A DNA stretch of 34,321 bases from NCBI GenBank assembly GCA_052174495.1, contig JBQMRR010000030.1:1-34321 (forward strand), read 5' to 3'. The notes under the pieces were generated by a model that worked only from the letters and a program-made list of their open reading frames with translations, was not told the DNA's origin and made no database searches. Position numbers and translations under genes: made by a program. Source of the DNA: Arsenophonus sp052174495 (GTDB taxonomy: Bacteria; Pseudomonadota; Gammaproteobacteria; Enterobacterales; Enterobacteriaceae). Positions 18,375 through 27,100 of the stretch are shown here, in pieces; positions within the stretch are counted from its first letter, which is position 1, and every line of letters starts with the position of its first letter.

Positions 18375-19118
18375 ATGTTAAGTATTAAAAATTTAAATGT
18401 CAGTATTGAAGGTAATCAAATTCTTAACGGATTAAACTTAACAGTAAAAGCAGGTGAAGTACATGCAATCATGGGGCCTAATGGATCAGGCAAAAGTACC
18501 TTATCAGCAACACTAGCAGGACGTAAAGAATGTCAAATAGAGCAAGGTGAAATTCTATTCAAAAATAAAAACTTGCTTAAGTTATCGCCAGAAGAACGTG
18601 CAGGTGAAGGTATATTTTTAGCCTTTCAGTATCCAATAGAAATTCCTGGCGTTAGTAATCAATTTTTCTTACAAACTTCTGTTAATGCCATTAGAGAGTA
18701 TCGTAAGCAGTCACTGTTAGATAGATTTGATTTTCAAGATTTTATTAAAGATAAAATTGAACTACTTGATATGCCGAAGGATTTACTTACTCGATCAGTC
18801 AATGTCGGTTTTTCTGGTGGAGAAAAAAAACGCAATGATATTTTACAGATGGCGGCATTAGAGCCTGAATTATGTATTTTAGATGAAACGGACTCAGGTC
18901 TTGACATTGATGCATTAAAAATAGTGACCAATAGCGTTAACTCACTACGTACCGCCAAAAGAGCTTTTATCATAGTGACTCACTATCAGCGGATTTTGGA
19001 TTATATACAGCCTAATTTTATTCATGTTCTCCATCAAGGAAAAATTATTCAATCTGGTGATTTTACATTAGCTAAAAAACTAGAGGTGCAAGGCTATGGC
19101 TGGATTATTGCCCAATAA
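18375..19118 (+). CDS. sufC: SufC, ATPase subunit of SufBCD
   Basis: SufC is an ABC-type ATPase that drives the SufBCD scaffold; it is cytoplasmic and not a transporter. With the ATG at 18375 the product has 247 residues (E. coli 248) and begins MLSIKNLNVSIEG, like MLSIKDLHVSVED. Walker A is GPNGSGKST (34-42), the Q-loop Q85 sits in FLAFQYP, the signature FSGGEKKR starts at 146, Walker B is CILDE (167-171) with catalytic E171, and the switch histidine is H203 in VTHYQR. An in-frame ATG at 18330 overlaps the sufB stop codon (TAATG) but would add 15 residues unlike any homologue, so I reject it. The end overlaps sufD by 23 bases, indicating translational coupling. Confidence 0.96.
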   Translation: MLSIKNLNVSIEGNQILNGLNLTVKAGEVHAIMGPNGSGKSTLSATLAGRKECQIEQGEILFKNKNLLKLSPEERAGEGIFLAFQYPIEIPGVSNQFFLQTSVNAIREYRKQSLLDRFDFQDFIKDKIELLDMPKDLLTRSVNVGFSGGEKKRNDILQMAALEPELCILDETDSGLDIDALKIVTNSVNSLRTAKRAFIIVTHYQRILDYIQPNFIHVLHQGKIIQSGDFTLAKKLEVQGYGWIIAQ

Positions 19119-20415
19119 TAAAAGAGCAGAAAAACAGCATCAAGTTACAAGATTAAATCAACAGGCGCTAAAAAGGTTTGCGACACTTTTTTATTCCAGC
19201 AAAAGAGCAAAAGAAAAGCAAGCTCAAACCTATTGGCAGCAGGCAGAAAAAATTGGCTTTCCACTCTTCCGTCATGAAGAGTGCTATTATATGCCGTTGA
19301 TAAGAATACTTAATGCTCAATACCAATTAAATAGTGATAAAGTTAACTCAATTACCACTAAGCAATTAAAACAGTTGGCAATCTCCTTTGATGGTTGGCA
19401 GATTGTTTTGTTTAATGGATATTTTATTCCTACCCTAAGTAGCGATAACTTTGGCCTTTATCAAATTCAAATGATGAATACACTGACACAGGTTACAGCG
19501 CCTATTGTAAATGATGAAATATTCCTGCATTTAACTGAGAGTCTGGCTGCTCAACCACTATTAATTAAATTAGCTGCCAATCAACAGGTAGAAGAACCCC
19601 TTTATATATTAAATATTACTTCTGGTTCAAATCACCGCGATTATATTAATACCAGTCACTATCGCTATCATTTAGATATTGGTGCTAATTGCAAATCGCA
19701 AGTTATTGAACATTTTATTTCTGTTGATGATAAATCGCATTTAACTGGTAGTCGATTGACCGCTAATATTGGTGATAATAGTCATTTTAGTCATATCAAA
19801 CTTAGCATTGAAAATAACCAAAGTAATCATTTTGCCCATAATGACATCTTCTCAGGACGAGACTGTGAAATAAATAGTATCGGTATTTTTATCGGCTCAG
19901 CATTACTTCGCCATCATACTAGTGTGAAGTTAAATGGAGCAGGTAGCAGATTATCACTGAATAGTTTTTTATTAGCACAAAATAGAGAAATCGTCGATAT
20001 CAAAACTTATCTTGAACATAATCAACCATGTTGTAAAAGTCGTCAATTACATAAAACAATTGCATTGGATGAAAGTAAAGTTATTTTTAATGGTATGATT
20101 AAAGTTGCAGCAGCAGCACTTAAAACTGATGGTAAAATGATAAATAACAATTTATTATTAGCTAAACGAGCCGAAATTAACACCAAACCACAATTGGAAA
20201 TTTATGCTGATGATGTTAAATGTAGTCATGGCGCGACAGTAGGTCGTATTGATGATGAACAGTTATTTTATCTACGTTCACGAGGTATTCATCTTAATAA
20301 TGCAAAGCACATGATTATAGTTACTTTTGCGGCTGAAGTCATCAAAGCTATTGATAGTGAAGGTATAAGTAATAAAGTAATAGAGATTATTCAGAAGCGC
20401 TTAACAGGGATTTAA
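19096..20415 (+). CDS. sufD: SufD, Fe-S assembly subunit of SufBCD
   Basis: SufD pairs with SufB and takes part in iron acquisition for the nascent cluster. The 439 residues compare with 423 in E. coli; the extra length is mainly in the amino-terminal helical region, which is the least conserved part in the family. The start MAGLLPN matches MAGLPN of E. coli and follows GAGGT, inside the end of sufC. The beta-helix core has landmarks SRLTANIGDNS, CEINSIG, VDIKTYLEH and DVKCSHGATVGRIDDEQLFYL. C376 and H378 correspond to E. coli C358 and H360, the proposed cluster-site residues. It diverges more from E. coli than SufB or SufC, as is usual for this subunit. One base separates it from sufS. Confidence 0.96.
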   Translation: MAGLLPNNKRAEKQHQVTRLNQQALKRFATLFYSSKRAKEKQAQTYWQQAEKIGFPLFRHEECYYMPLIRILNAQYQLNSDKVNSITTKQLKQLAISFDGWQIVLFNGYFIPTLSSDNFGLYQIQMMNTLTQVTAPIVNDEIFLHLTESLAAQPLLIKLAANQQVEEPLYILNITSGSNHRDYINTSHYRYHLDIGANCKSQVIEHFISVDDKSHLTGSRLTANIGDNSHFSHIKLSIENNQSNHFAHNDIFSGRDCEINSIGIFIGSALLRHHTSVKLNGAGSRLSLNSFLLAQNREIVDIKTYLEHNQPCCKSRQLHKTIALDESKVIFNGMIKVAAAALKTDGKMINNNLLLAKRAEINTKPQLEIYADDVKCSHGATVGRIDDEQLFYLRSRGIHLNNAKHMIIVTFAAEVIKAIDSEGISNKVIEIIQKRLTGI

Positions 20416-20416
20416 T

Positions 20417-21673
20417 ATGACATTTTCAGTGGCATCGATTCGAAAGGATTTTCCTATACTGCAAAAAACAATCAACGATCAACCGTTGATTTATTTAGAT
20501 AGTGCTGCTAGCGTACAAAAACCGATGCAAGTGATAGAAAAAGAAAAGCAGTTTCTTTGTCATCATTATGCTGCAGTACATCGAGGTATCCATCGTTTGA
20601 GCAGTGAAGCAACGACGATGATAGAGAATGTTCGTCAGCAAGTAGCTGATTTTATTCATGCTTCTTCTTCTGAAGAAATTGTTTTTGTTAAAGGTGCAAC
20701 GGAAGGTATAAATTTAATTGCTAATAGTTATGGGTCTAGTTTTATCAAATCAGGTGATAATATTATTATTACCCAAATGGAGCATCACGCTAACATCGTT
20801 CCTTGGTATTTCCTTGCAGGCCAGATTGGTTTTAATATTCGTATATTACCTATTAATGATACTGGAAAATTAATTTTTGAACGCTTAAATAAGCTAATCG
20901 ATAGTCGAACTCGATTACTCTCTTTTACTCATATGTCAAATGTTTTGGGAACCGTTAATCCAGTAAAACAGATTATTGCCTATGCCCGTCAATGTGCAGA
21001 TAAAAAAGGAGCGCAATTACATATTTTGCTGGATGGTGCGCAAAGTATTATGCATCAAATGATTAATGTTCAAGATCTTGATTGTGATTTTTATGTTTTT
21101 TCCGGCCACAAACTGTATGGACCAACTGGTATTGGTGTTTTATATGGTAAAAAGGCATTATTAGATTCCTTGCCTCCATGGCAAGGTGGTGGAGCCATGA
21201 TTGATAAAGTGAGTATGACGTTAGCTGAACCAGCAATAATAAATATCACTTATGAAAAGGTGCCATGGCGATTTGAAGCAGGTACACCAAATATTGTTGG
21301 TATTATTGGTTTAGGTGAAGCGCTACGGTATGTTACTAATATTGGTTATCAACAAATATCTACTTATGAAACCACATTAATGCAGTATGCTAATCAACGT
21401 TTAAGTACAGTAAACTCTTTGCGTCTTTACGGCTCAGATGAGCGTCAAGGGATTATTGCCTTTAATTTAAGTGATCATCATGCTTATGATGTTGGTATTT
21501 TTTTAGATAATTATGCGATTGCAATACGAACAGGCCACCATTGTGCGTTGCCATTAATGGATTTTTATCAAGTACCAGCCATGTGCCGAGCTTCTATAGC
21601 AGTTTATACTACTAAAGAAGAAATTGATGTTTTGGTTGAAAAACTTCAATATATTGAAAAACTACTTGATTAA
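20417..21673 (+). CDS. sufS: SufS, cysteine desulfurase
   Basis: SufS is a PLP enzyme that takes sulfur from L-cysteine as a persulfide and passes it to SufE. The 418 residues compare with 406 in E. coli. The PLP lysine is K232 in FSGHKLYGPTGIG, the ring-stacking histidine H124 is in MEHHANIVPW, and the catalytic cysteine is C376 in RTGHHCALPLM. Two short insertions relative to E. coli explain the extra length: about six residues around ADKKGAQLH near 194-202, and several around AEPAIINITYE near 270-280; neither touches the active site. AGGG inside the end of sufD serves as ribosome-binding site. sufE begins 31 bases after the stop. Confidence 0.97.
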   Translation: MTFSVASIRKDFPILQKTINDQPLIYLDSAASVQKPMQVIEKEKQFLCHHYAAVHRGIHRLSSEATTMIENVRQQVADFIHASSSEEIVFVKGATEGINLIANSYGSSFIKSGDNIIITQMEHHANIVPWYFLAGQIGFNIRILPINDTGKLIFERLNKLIDSRTRLLSFTHMSNVLGTVNPVKQIIAYARQCADKKGAQLHILLDGAQSIMHQMINVQDLDCDFYVFSGHKLYGPTGIGVLYGKKALLDSLPPWQGGGAMIDKVSMTLAEPAIINITYEKVPWRFEAGTPNIVGIIGLGEALRYVTNIGYQQISTYETTLMQYANQRLSTVNSLRLYGSDERQGIIAFNLSDHHAYDVGIFLDNYAIAIRTGHHCALPLMDFYQVPAMCRASIAVYTTKEEIDVLVEKLQYIEKLLD

Positions 21674-21704
21674 TTCGTTTTTAAATATATCTAAGGATAG
21701 AATA

Positions 21705-22142
21705 ATGTCAGTTTTACCTGATGCAAATAAATTATTACGTAATTTTTCACGTTGTCAAAATTGGGAAGAACGATATCTTTATTTAATTGAATTAGGAGAA
21801 AAATTATTACCTCTTAGTAATAAGCAAAAACAAGTAAAAAACCAAGTTTCAGGTTGTCAAAGCCAAGTTTGGCTTGTTATGGAGCCGAATAGTGATGGAA
21901 AAATACAGTTTTCTGGTGATAGCGATGCAGCTATAGTTAAAGGTTTGATTGCATTAGTAATAATTAATTTTCAAAATAAAACCGGACAAGAAATTTTAAC
22001 TACAGATAGTAAAGCATTTTTTCAAAAGTTGTCATTGGAACAGCATTTAACACCATCAAGAAGCCAGGGTTTGCATTATATGATCAAAACAGTCCATCAG
22101 AGAGTTAAAAAAAAATTATCAGTTAATAATTTAAACATTTAA
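21705..22142 (+). CDS. sufE: SufE, sulfur acceptor and activator of SufS
   Basis: SufE accepts persulfide sulfur from SufS and delivers it to SufB. With the ATG at 21705 the product has 145 residues (E. coli 138) and begins MSVLPDANKLLRNFSRCQNW, like [20 protein letters not shown]. The acceptor cysteine falls exactly at position 51, in VSGCQSQVWL. QHLTPSRSQGL near the end is identical to E. coli. The upstream in-frame ATG at 21624 lies inside sufS and gives an unrelated amino end; AAGGA at 21693-21697 is correctly spaced for 21705. It is the last gene of the operon, followed by a terminator-like hairpin. Confidence 0.96.
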   Translation: MSVLPDANKLLRNFSRCQNWEERYLYLIELGEKLLPLSNKQKQVKNQVSGCQSQVWLVMEPNSDGKIQFSGDSDAAIVKGLIALVIINFQNKTGQEILTTDSKAFFQKLSLEQHLTPSRSQGLHYMIKTVHQRVKKKLSVNNLNI

Positions 22143-22149
22143 TTAACTG

Positions 22150-22177
22150 TATCTTCCAAGAAGATAGTATGGTTTTT
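22150..22177 (+). terminator. Terminator-like hairpin after the suf operon
   Basis: TATCTTC (22150-22156), loop CAA, and GAAGATA (22160-22166) form a perfect 7-bp stem eight bases after the sufE stop, followed within six bases by five T (22173-22177). This is the form and place expected for a Rho-independent terminator of sufABCDSE. The stem is AT-rich and so weak. Confidence 0.5.
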
Positions 22178-22199
22178 AAATAACTCAGATTTAACTTTT

Positions 22200-22584
22200 A
22201 AATCCCTTTTATAAACCGCAATAGAGCTTTACTACTCATTACTGAGTAAGAGTAATGCTTGATTTTCCACAGGAAAATATATCGATGAAAGGTGATCTCA
22301 AGCTCTTGACTGGAATTAAAATATACCTTTTCGGTTCCTCTTTTATGCGCCCATTAAATCACTTAATCATCTCATTAATATGAGAATATATCGACGGGTA
22401 ATTTGGTATTCTACCAAATTCTTTACACAAACAGACAATTTTTTGTTTTCCAATGCTTAATCTTTTCTCAGATTAAAAGATGGCCTGTAAATTCTTTGCT
22501 ATTATTTATAAATACCTAATAAGTAGCTATATAATATACCAATTAAGATCAGATAAGAAGCGTCGATCCTTAGAATTATTGCTT
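22200..22584 (-). mobile_element. Decayed IS481-type element, copy 3, carboxyl-terminal part
   Basis: In reverse complement the stretch around 22230-22295 reads HRYIFLWKIKHYSYSV then SSKALLRF, the carboxyl end of the transposase (RYV.LYN..LPQSAL.SKTPLQA). The segment 22285-22480 aligns with 7620-7840 of copy 1. It stops near 22584, where the unidentified repeat begins. The other half of the same element resumes at 24526. Confidence 0.66.
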
Positions 22585-24525
22585 AAGAAATTTAATTACT
22601 CTTTAAGAGAGATTAAAAGCCTCCTTTTTATTACCTAAAAGGTGATAAAATTAGTTTACTAGATCTAGTATAAATTAAGATTTCATTGGAGTCTGTATTA
22701 TTTGATAAAATCCACTATTTTAGATAAATTAACCATATTTTTGTCTTAATAACAATTGTTTTCCATTTTATCTATTATTTTTATAATAATTTCGTCGCCT
22801 GTTTACTAAACTGCGCGTTAATAAAATAACTCGATCACCACGCAGAATATATTTATAGAATCTATACACAGAAATTCTTTTATCAGAACAACGAATTTCC
22901 GTTTTTGTAAGCCCTCCATCATCTATAACTCTATATATACCTTCGATAATAGTGTGATCCTTGTTTACGATTTTATAAGAAACCATGGTAATGTATCATC
23001 TTAAATAGCTCGTAGGAATATGGCTAATATATAGTAGCCGATCATTTTTCCTGCGATAAGATCTCTGCCGATGTACTACCTACTTAGTCTGGTAGTCATA
23101 GTTATATGTATAAACATTCTCTACCTTAGTAATGCTGAAATTTTGATGCGGATACTGAGCTCGTTTAAGGTGTAACGCTAGAGGTATTTTATGGTAAACT
23201 AGATTCATTTCATCTTTTTAATAAAGTGCACTTACAGTAACATCCATACTGTGACTCCCAGATAACACCGTCACTGCTTCCTAAGAAAAGATTGCCAAAG
23301 ACTACAGGAAACCTGAGATTTATCAGGTCATCTCTCTAATATAACAGGCGGATAATAGCACCTTGCCAGATTTCTTCGGCCGCTCTTTCTTTTAAAAACA
23401 ACTCATGCTCTACAGGATGTTAATATCCAGACTGCCATCAGTGATAAAGATATGGAAGATGCCGATATCAATCAAATTATCGATCACAAGTATGCAAGAC
23501 ATAGAAAGAAGTAATTTCTATACTCTGTTTGCGTGGTTATTTTAGAATAGTATGAATAGGGATACGAAATAGACCATTTGAGTAGCGACGAATTATTATT
23601 AAAAAGGGCCAAAGAAGATGGGCATAGTAAAAATAATGTTCCCAGTCGCAATTGAATAAAACATGAATCTGATATGCTAACTATTACTCGGTAGTTTTAA
23701 CGCCGCATAAACTGTAGATTTTTAACTTAGAGATTTAGTAAAATAGCTATGAAAAAATTTAGAAGAGGTATAGTAGTTAGCCGCCAAACACCCATGGCAC
23801 AACTGCTCCGCAGGGCAAGCATCTGTTCAATACAGATAAACCTATTCAAACGTTAACACTTTCATCATGATTTTCAAGAAATTTATTCCCAATTATCATT
23901 AATGGTAAAAACTAATTTAGTTTGGTAATATACATTTAACTAAATTAGTCTCTAGGTATTTTATAAAAGAAATAGAAATTGTTATCCTGTCAGAATTCGT
24001 CAGATTTATTGATCTAGTTATCTTTGTGTTTGTTCTAGGAATGAAGAAGACAGGGGGGGGGATTATCTTAATTTCCTTATAGGTGATGAATTCATTAGGA
24101 ATTATACTTTTATTCATTTCCATTCAATGCATTCTATCCAGTATCATTGACTTAGCCTATGGCCATTGCTTAAACCCAGGATAATTGTGACTAGAGGCGG
24201 GATAATACTTGCGTATCGAAAATTAAAAACTGAGTCGGACGCATTGCTGTATAACCTCGTTTAGATATCATTAAAATTTAATTGATCTATCATTATTTAT
24301 TTCAAGAAGAAAAAATTTAAAGCGATTTAAGTAAATAGGCGGTGTAATATGTAAAATACCGTGTTATCTTTTTGATTTAATAAATTTATACTTTCTATAA
24401 GATTTACTTCAAGGTATCTCTAGTAGTCTAAATAAATTTCTAAAAATTAACATATAGCAAAATAAAATAGTACCAGATCACGAACATCCACAAAGTAGCG
24501 TAGCACTGATATTTATATCATAGTG
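22585..24525. repeat. Unidentified repeat family, copy 1 (about 1.94 kb), inserted in an IS481 remnant
   Basis: This segment aligns over most of its length with 30958-32952. Shared landmarks, in order: CTCTTTAAG at the left end (22605; 30973); AGAATTAGTTTACT-like sequence; GGAGTCTGTATT against GGAATCTGTATT; GTCACTGCTTCCT (23270; 31661); AAAGAAGATGGGCATAGT-like sequence (23612; 32008); TTTCAAGAAATTTATT near 23872 and 32270; AAAACCAATTTAGTT-like sequence; GGTGATGAATTCATT (24081; 32487); and CATAGTG at the right end. Both copies are broken in all frames, apart from short open stretches. Best-looking protein pieces are AISDKDMEDADINQIIDHK (plus strand, near 23438) and the minus-strand frame at 22768-22986. 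I do not recognise the family. It interrupts an IS481 remnant, so it was mobile once. It also holds a run of nine G at 24053-24061. Confidence 0.6.
22768..22986 (-). CDS. Small open frame of 72 codons inside the unidentified repeat
   Basis: This open frame begins MVSYKIVNKDHTIIEGIYRV and is rich in charged residues (RISVYRFYKYILRGDRVILL). I do not recognise it. It looks more like a real protein than most chance frames here. The matching region of the second copy (about 31180-31350, minus strand) aligns at DNA level but is frameshifted and stopped, so the gene is not kept in both copies. There is no convincing ribosome-binding site before the ATG. It is most likely the surviving stretch of a decayed gene of the mobile element, reading outwards from the centre towards the left end. 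Whether it is expressed cannot be told. Confidence 0.3.
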   Translation of the reverse strand: MVSYKIVNKDHTIIEGIYRVIDDGGLTKTEIRCSDKRISVYRFYKYILRGDRVILLTRSLVNRRRNYYKNNR

Positions 24526-25135
24526 CTCATTCTAAGATAAATAAAAACTTATTAAGTGAGATACTATATACTTACTGAAAGATAACATCTTGAAGTTTTT
24601 AGCATTTAAGGAAGACGTTTCATATCTACGTGATAATCAGAATCGTAGATTTTTAAATGCTTTATGGTTTTGAATTCGGTTCTTTCCTCCCTCATTTCAC
24701 ACAAATTTCTACTTGAGCCTGTATAAACAGCGATCGATAACAAATCAAGATATATAACTAGATTTAAAAACTCGCATGGAAGGATGAGATCTCCGCTACC
24801 GCAGTAGATTAACCATAGAAAAAATATTTTTCAAAGAAACCGACTGCAATTTCTTGATTGAGCGACAGCGTCATCAGAAACCCATGAAAAATATAATTAT
24901 AATAATTAATATCATCTCGTTTTTGTTCTTTAGAAACGGTAAATTCAAATATGGATAATACTCAGTAAAAGTAGATGAAGCTCTCCTCTTTACTGGCTTA
25001 AAGAGTAACACTAATTTAGATGTTGTAGTTGTTGAAGATAGATTCTAATTATCATTATATTTTTGCTTTAAACTATATCTCATAGCCTTCCTTACTATGA
25101 ATAGTGTTGGAAGACTAAGGTTTATATAATGATCT
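24526..25135 (-). mobile_element. Decayed IS481-type element, copy 3, amino-terminal part
   Basis: This is the other half of the IS481-type copy that is split by the unidentified repeat. It aligns with 7950-8560 of copy 1: TAGATTTTTAAATGCTTTATG near 24646 against TAGCTTTTAAATACTTTATG, AGCCTGTATAAACAGCGAT near 24715, TTTAGAAACGGTAAATT near 24931, and TTTATATAATGATCT at the outer end. The order and spacing of the two halves fit one element interrupted once. It ends about 80 bases before ldtE. Confidence 0.68.
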
Positions 25136-25218
25136 AGAACCAAATAGTTAACTATTGATATTATTAAAGCAACGTTTATTTATCCGATGAATTTTATATA
25201 TTCCTTAGGAGAAAAAGT

Positions 25219-26139
25219 ATGAAGAGAATTCTATTTTTTATCAGATTGTTGTTTTCAAGCGGGCTGACTTTTAATGTTAGTGCTATTGAATACTCATTAC
25301 CATCCACTACTACAGCACGCCTAATTGGAGAAAATAGTCATTATTTAGTAACTAATGATGGGCGTCCACTGGAAGCTATTGCAAGTCAATTTCAGATAGG
25401 TTTGCTTAGTATGTTGGAAGCTAATCCAGGTACCGATCCTTATTTACCTAAGGCTGGTAAAACATTGATTATTCCATCACAAATGTTATTACCTGCAACT
25501 AAACGTGATGGGATCATCGTTAATTTACCCGAATTACGACTGTATTATTTTCCAAAAGGAAGCAATAAAGTCATTGTTTACCCTATCGGTATTGGGCAAT
25601 TAGGTGCCAATACGCCTAAAATGGTAACAACAGTTAGTCAATTAATTAAAAATCCAACCTGGACACCGACACCGAGTATTCGTAAACGTTATGCTGCCGA
25701 GGGCGTTATTTTACCGACAGTATATCCAGCTGGGCCTGATAACCCTATGGGTCTTTATGCCTTACGCTTATCTTATGATAAAGGACAATATTTTATCCAT
25801 GGTACTAATGCAAATTTTGGTATTGGATTACGTGTGAGTTCCGGATGTATTCGTTTAAGACCTGAGCATATATCAGCATTATTTTCTTCTATATCAATAG
25901 GAACTCGTGTACAGGTAATTAATGAACCCATTAAATACTCTAAAGAGCCAGATAATAGCTATTACATCGAAGTTCATCAACCTTTATCTAGAAGGAAATC
26001 TGAAAATCCGCAAACAATACCGTTAGTATATAGCAATGAGTTTAAGACGTTTTTACAAGAACCTGGTATTAGTCAAAAATTAGTTTCTAAAGCCATAATA
26101 CGTCGCTCAGGAATACCGATAAAGATAAATAAGACTTAA
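25219..26139 (+). CDS. ldtE: LdtE (YnhG), L,D-transpeptidase
   Basis: LdtE is a periplasmic L,D-transpeptidase that forms 3-3 (mDap-mDap) cross-links in peptidoglycan in E. coli. The 306 residues compare with 334 in E. coli. A signal peptide covers about 1-22. A LysM-like wall-binding region follows at about 41-86 (YLVTNDGRPLEAIASQF...). The YkuD catalytic domain spans about 97-235 with the motif HGTNANFGIGLRVSSGCIRL, catalytic C210 and H194. AGGAG lies well placed before the ATG. sufE-ldtE is the E. coli order, but here 3 kb of mobile-element debris separates them, so its promoter must lie close upstream. It faces lpp across a convergent junction. The relatives ErfK, YbiS and YcfS, which attach Lpp, share the domain, but the synteny favours LdtE. 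Confidence 0.92.
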   Translation: MKRILFFIRLLFSSGLTFNVSAIEYSLPSTTTARLIGENSHYLVTNDGRPLEAIASQFQIGLLSMLEANPGTDPYLPKAGKTLIIPSQMLLPATKRDGIIVNLPELRLYYFPKGSNKVIVYPIGIGQLGANTPKMVTTVSQLIKNPTWTPTPSIRKRYAAEGVILPTVYPAGPDNPMGLYALRLSYDKGQYFIHGTNANFGIGLRVSSGCIRLRPEHISALFSSISIGTRVQVINEPIKYSKEPDNSYYIEVHQPLSRRKSENPQTIPLVYSNEFKTFLQEPGISQKLVSKAIIRRSGIPIKINKT

Positions 26140-26249
26140 ATAATATTAAATGTGATAAATTATGAGTAGATTTACTATAATTTTATATAAATAGTATTTT
26201 ACTAAAAAATAGATAATAGTAATACTAAAAATTAGTTGCTTTATTAAAT

Positions 26250-26274
26250 ATAAGGCACCAGTTGGGTGCCTTAT
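26250..26274 (-). terminator. lpp terminator hairpin
   Basis: ATAAGGCACC (26250-26259), loop AGTTG, and GGTGCCTTAT (26265-26274) form a perfect 10-bp stem, about 40 bases past the lpp stop, between the convergent genes lpp and ldtE. It is notably GC-rich for this region. The T-rich tail on the lpp side (TATTTAATAAAG) is modest. It may serve both genes. Confidence 0.7.
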
Positions 26275-26311
26275 TAGTATATCGAGTGATCTTCCGTTAA
26301 ATATAATTAGA

Positions 26312-26548
26312 TTACTTTTTATAGTTACGAACTTGATTATCCAAACGTTGATTAGCACGATCAGCTTCATCTTTAGCAGTCTGAACATCAATACGTAATA
26401 ACTGAACGTCATTGGATAATTGATCGACTTTATCGTTTAACGTTTGTAAATCTGAGGACACTTTGTTAATTTGGCTACTGGTTGAACAACCTGCTAATAA
26501 ACCAGAAGCTAGAACGATAGAGCCCAGTACAATTTTAATACACTTCAT
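26312..26548 (-). CDS. lpp: Lpp, major outer membrane (Braun) lipoprotein
   Basis: Lpp ties the outer membrane to peptidoglycan. It is a trimer of helices with a lipid-modified amino-terminal cysteine; about a third of it is bound to the wall through its last lysine in E. coli. The 78-residue precursor has the same length as in E. coli. The signal peptide ends in the lipobox LLAGC with C21, followed by STSSQINKVSSDLQTLNDKV and further heptad repeats (VDQLSNDVQLLRIDV). The end is NYKK, where E. coli has KYRK, so the terminal lysine is kept. The leader GATTAACTAATCTAGAGGGTAA and the -10 region are well conserved against E. coli. Downstream is a strong hairpin. pykF, its upstream neighbour in E. 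coli, is present only as a pseudogene. Confidence 0.97.
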   Translation of the reverse strand: MKCIKIVLGSIVLASGLLAGCSTSSQINKVSSDLQTLNDKVDQLSNDVQLLRIDVQTAKDEADRANQRLDNQVRNYKK

Positions 26549-26554
26549 TATATT

Positions 26555-26597
26555 ACCCTCTAGATTAGTTAATCTTCAAATAACAAGATAAGTATTG
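26555..26597 (-). promoter_or_regulatory. lpp promoter (-10) and leader, conserved with E. coli
   Basis: On the minus strand TGTGCAATACTTAT (up to about 26601) matches TGTGTAATACTTGT of the E. coli lpp promoter, with the -10 box CAATACT at 26591-26597 in place of TAATACT. It is followed by GATTAAC..AATCTAGAGGGTA, almost identical to the E. coli leader with its ribosome-binding site GAGGG (26556-26560). The TTGACA -35 box is not preserved at the right distance, so the promoter may be weaker. Confidence 0.6.
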
Positions 26598-26601
26598 CAC
26601 A

Positions 26602-27100
26602 TTCCTGGCAATACATAGAATAAATTTCTGTCTTTAATTTTAAATTATTAGATCTTTTTTAAATTCTAGAAGAATACTTACTTATTCTTATACTAGTACT
26701 TAATAGTATATTTTTTACTTAAAATTGATAAAATTTTAATAAAATTAAAAAAGATAATAATTTGTTTGTTTTTGTTCGTTTTAGTTAAGTAGTTAACAAC
26801 TTTTAATTATTTAATTGCGTTATTTTATTAATTATTTTACGCCAGGTATAAATAAAATTAACGAGATATAATAGTTATTTCTTATAAATATACAGATTAT
26901 GAGCTTTTTAGGTGAAAATATTAATTTTGAGATAGTAGAATGCACTTAAATAAATACTCGATGGAAAAATGATTAATAGGTTTTTGATTGTAAACTATAA
27001 ATATTAGAGATATTATCACTTTATTTAAAAAATAAATTCCAGTTATTTTATATAGATGAATTTATTCTTATTAACAGAATTATAATATATAGATAGATAA
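26602..27100. other. AT-rich spacer between lpp and the pykF remnant; no gene seen
   Basis: About 500 bases of very AT-rich DNA with no open frame of useful length and no recognisable remnant. In E. coli the matching gap is about 300 bases. Confidence 0.5.

Noticed and set aside
23917..24123. Minus-strand open frame of 68 codons in the unidentified repeat
   Set aside because: The plus strand of the same region shows protein-like runs shared by both copies; the minus frame is not kept in copy 2.
26146..26412. Minus-strand frame of 88 codons overlapping lpp
   Set aside because: It is low-complexity, hydrophobic, runs through the lpp terminator and lies in a shadow frame of lpp.
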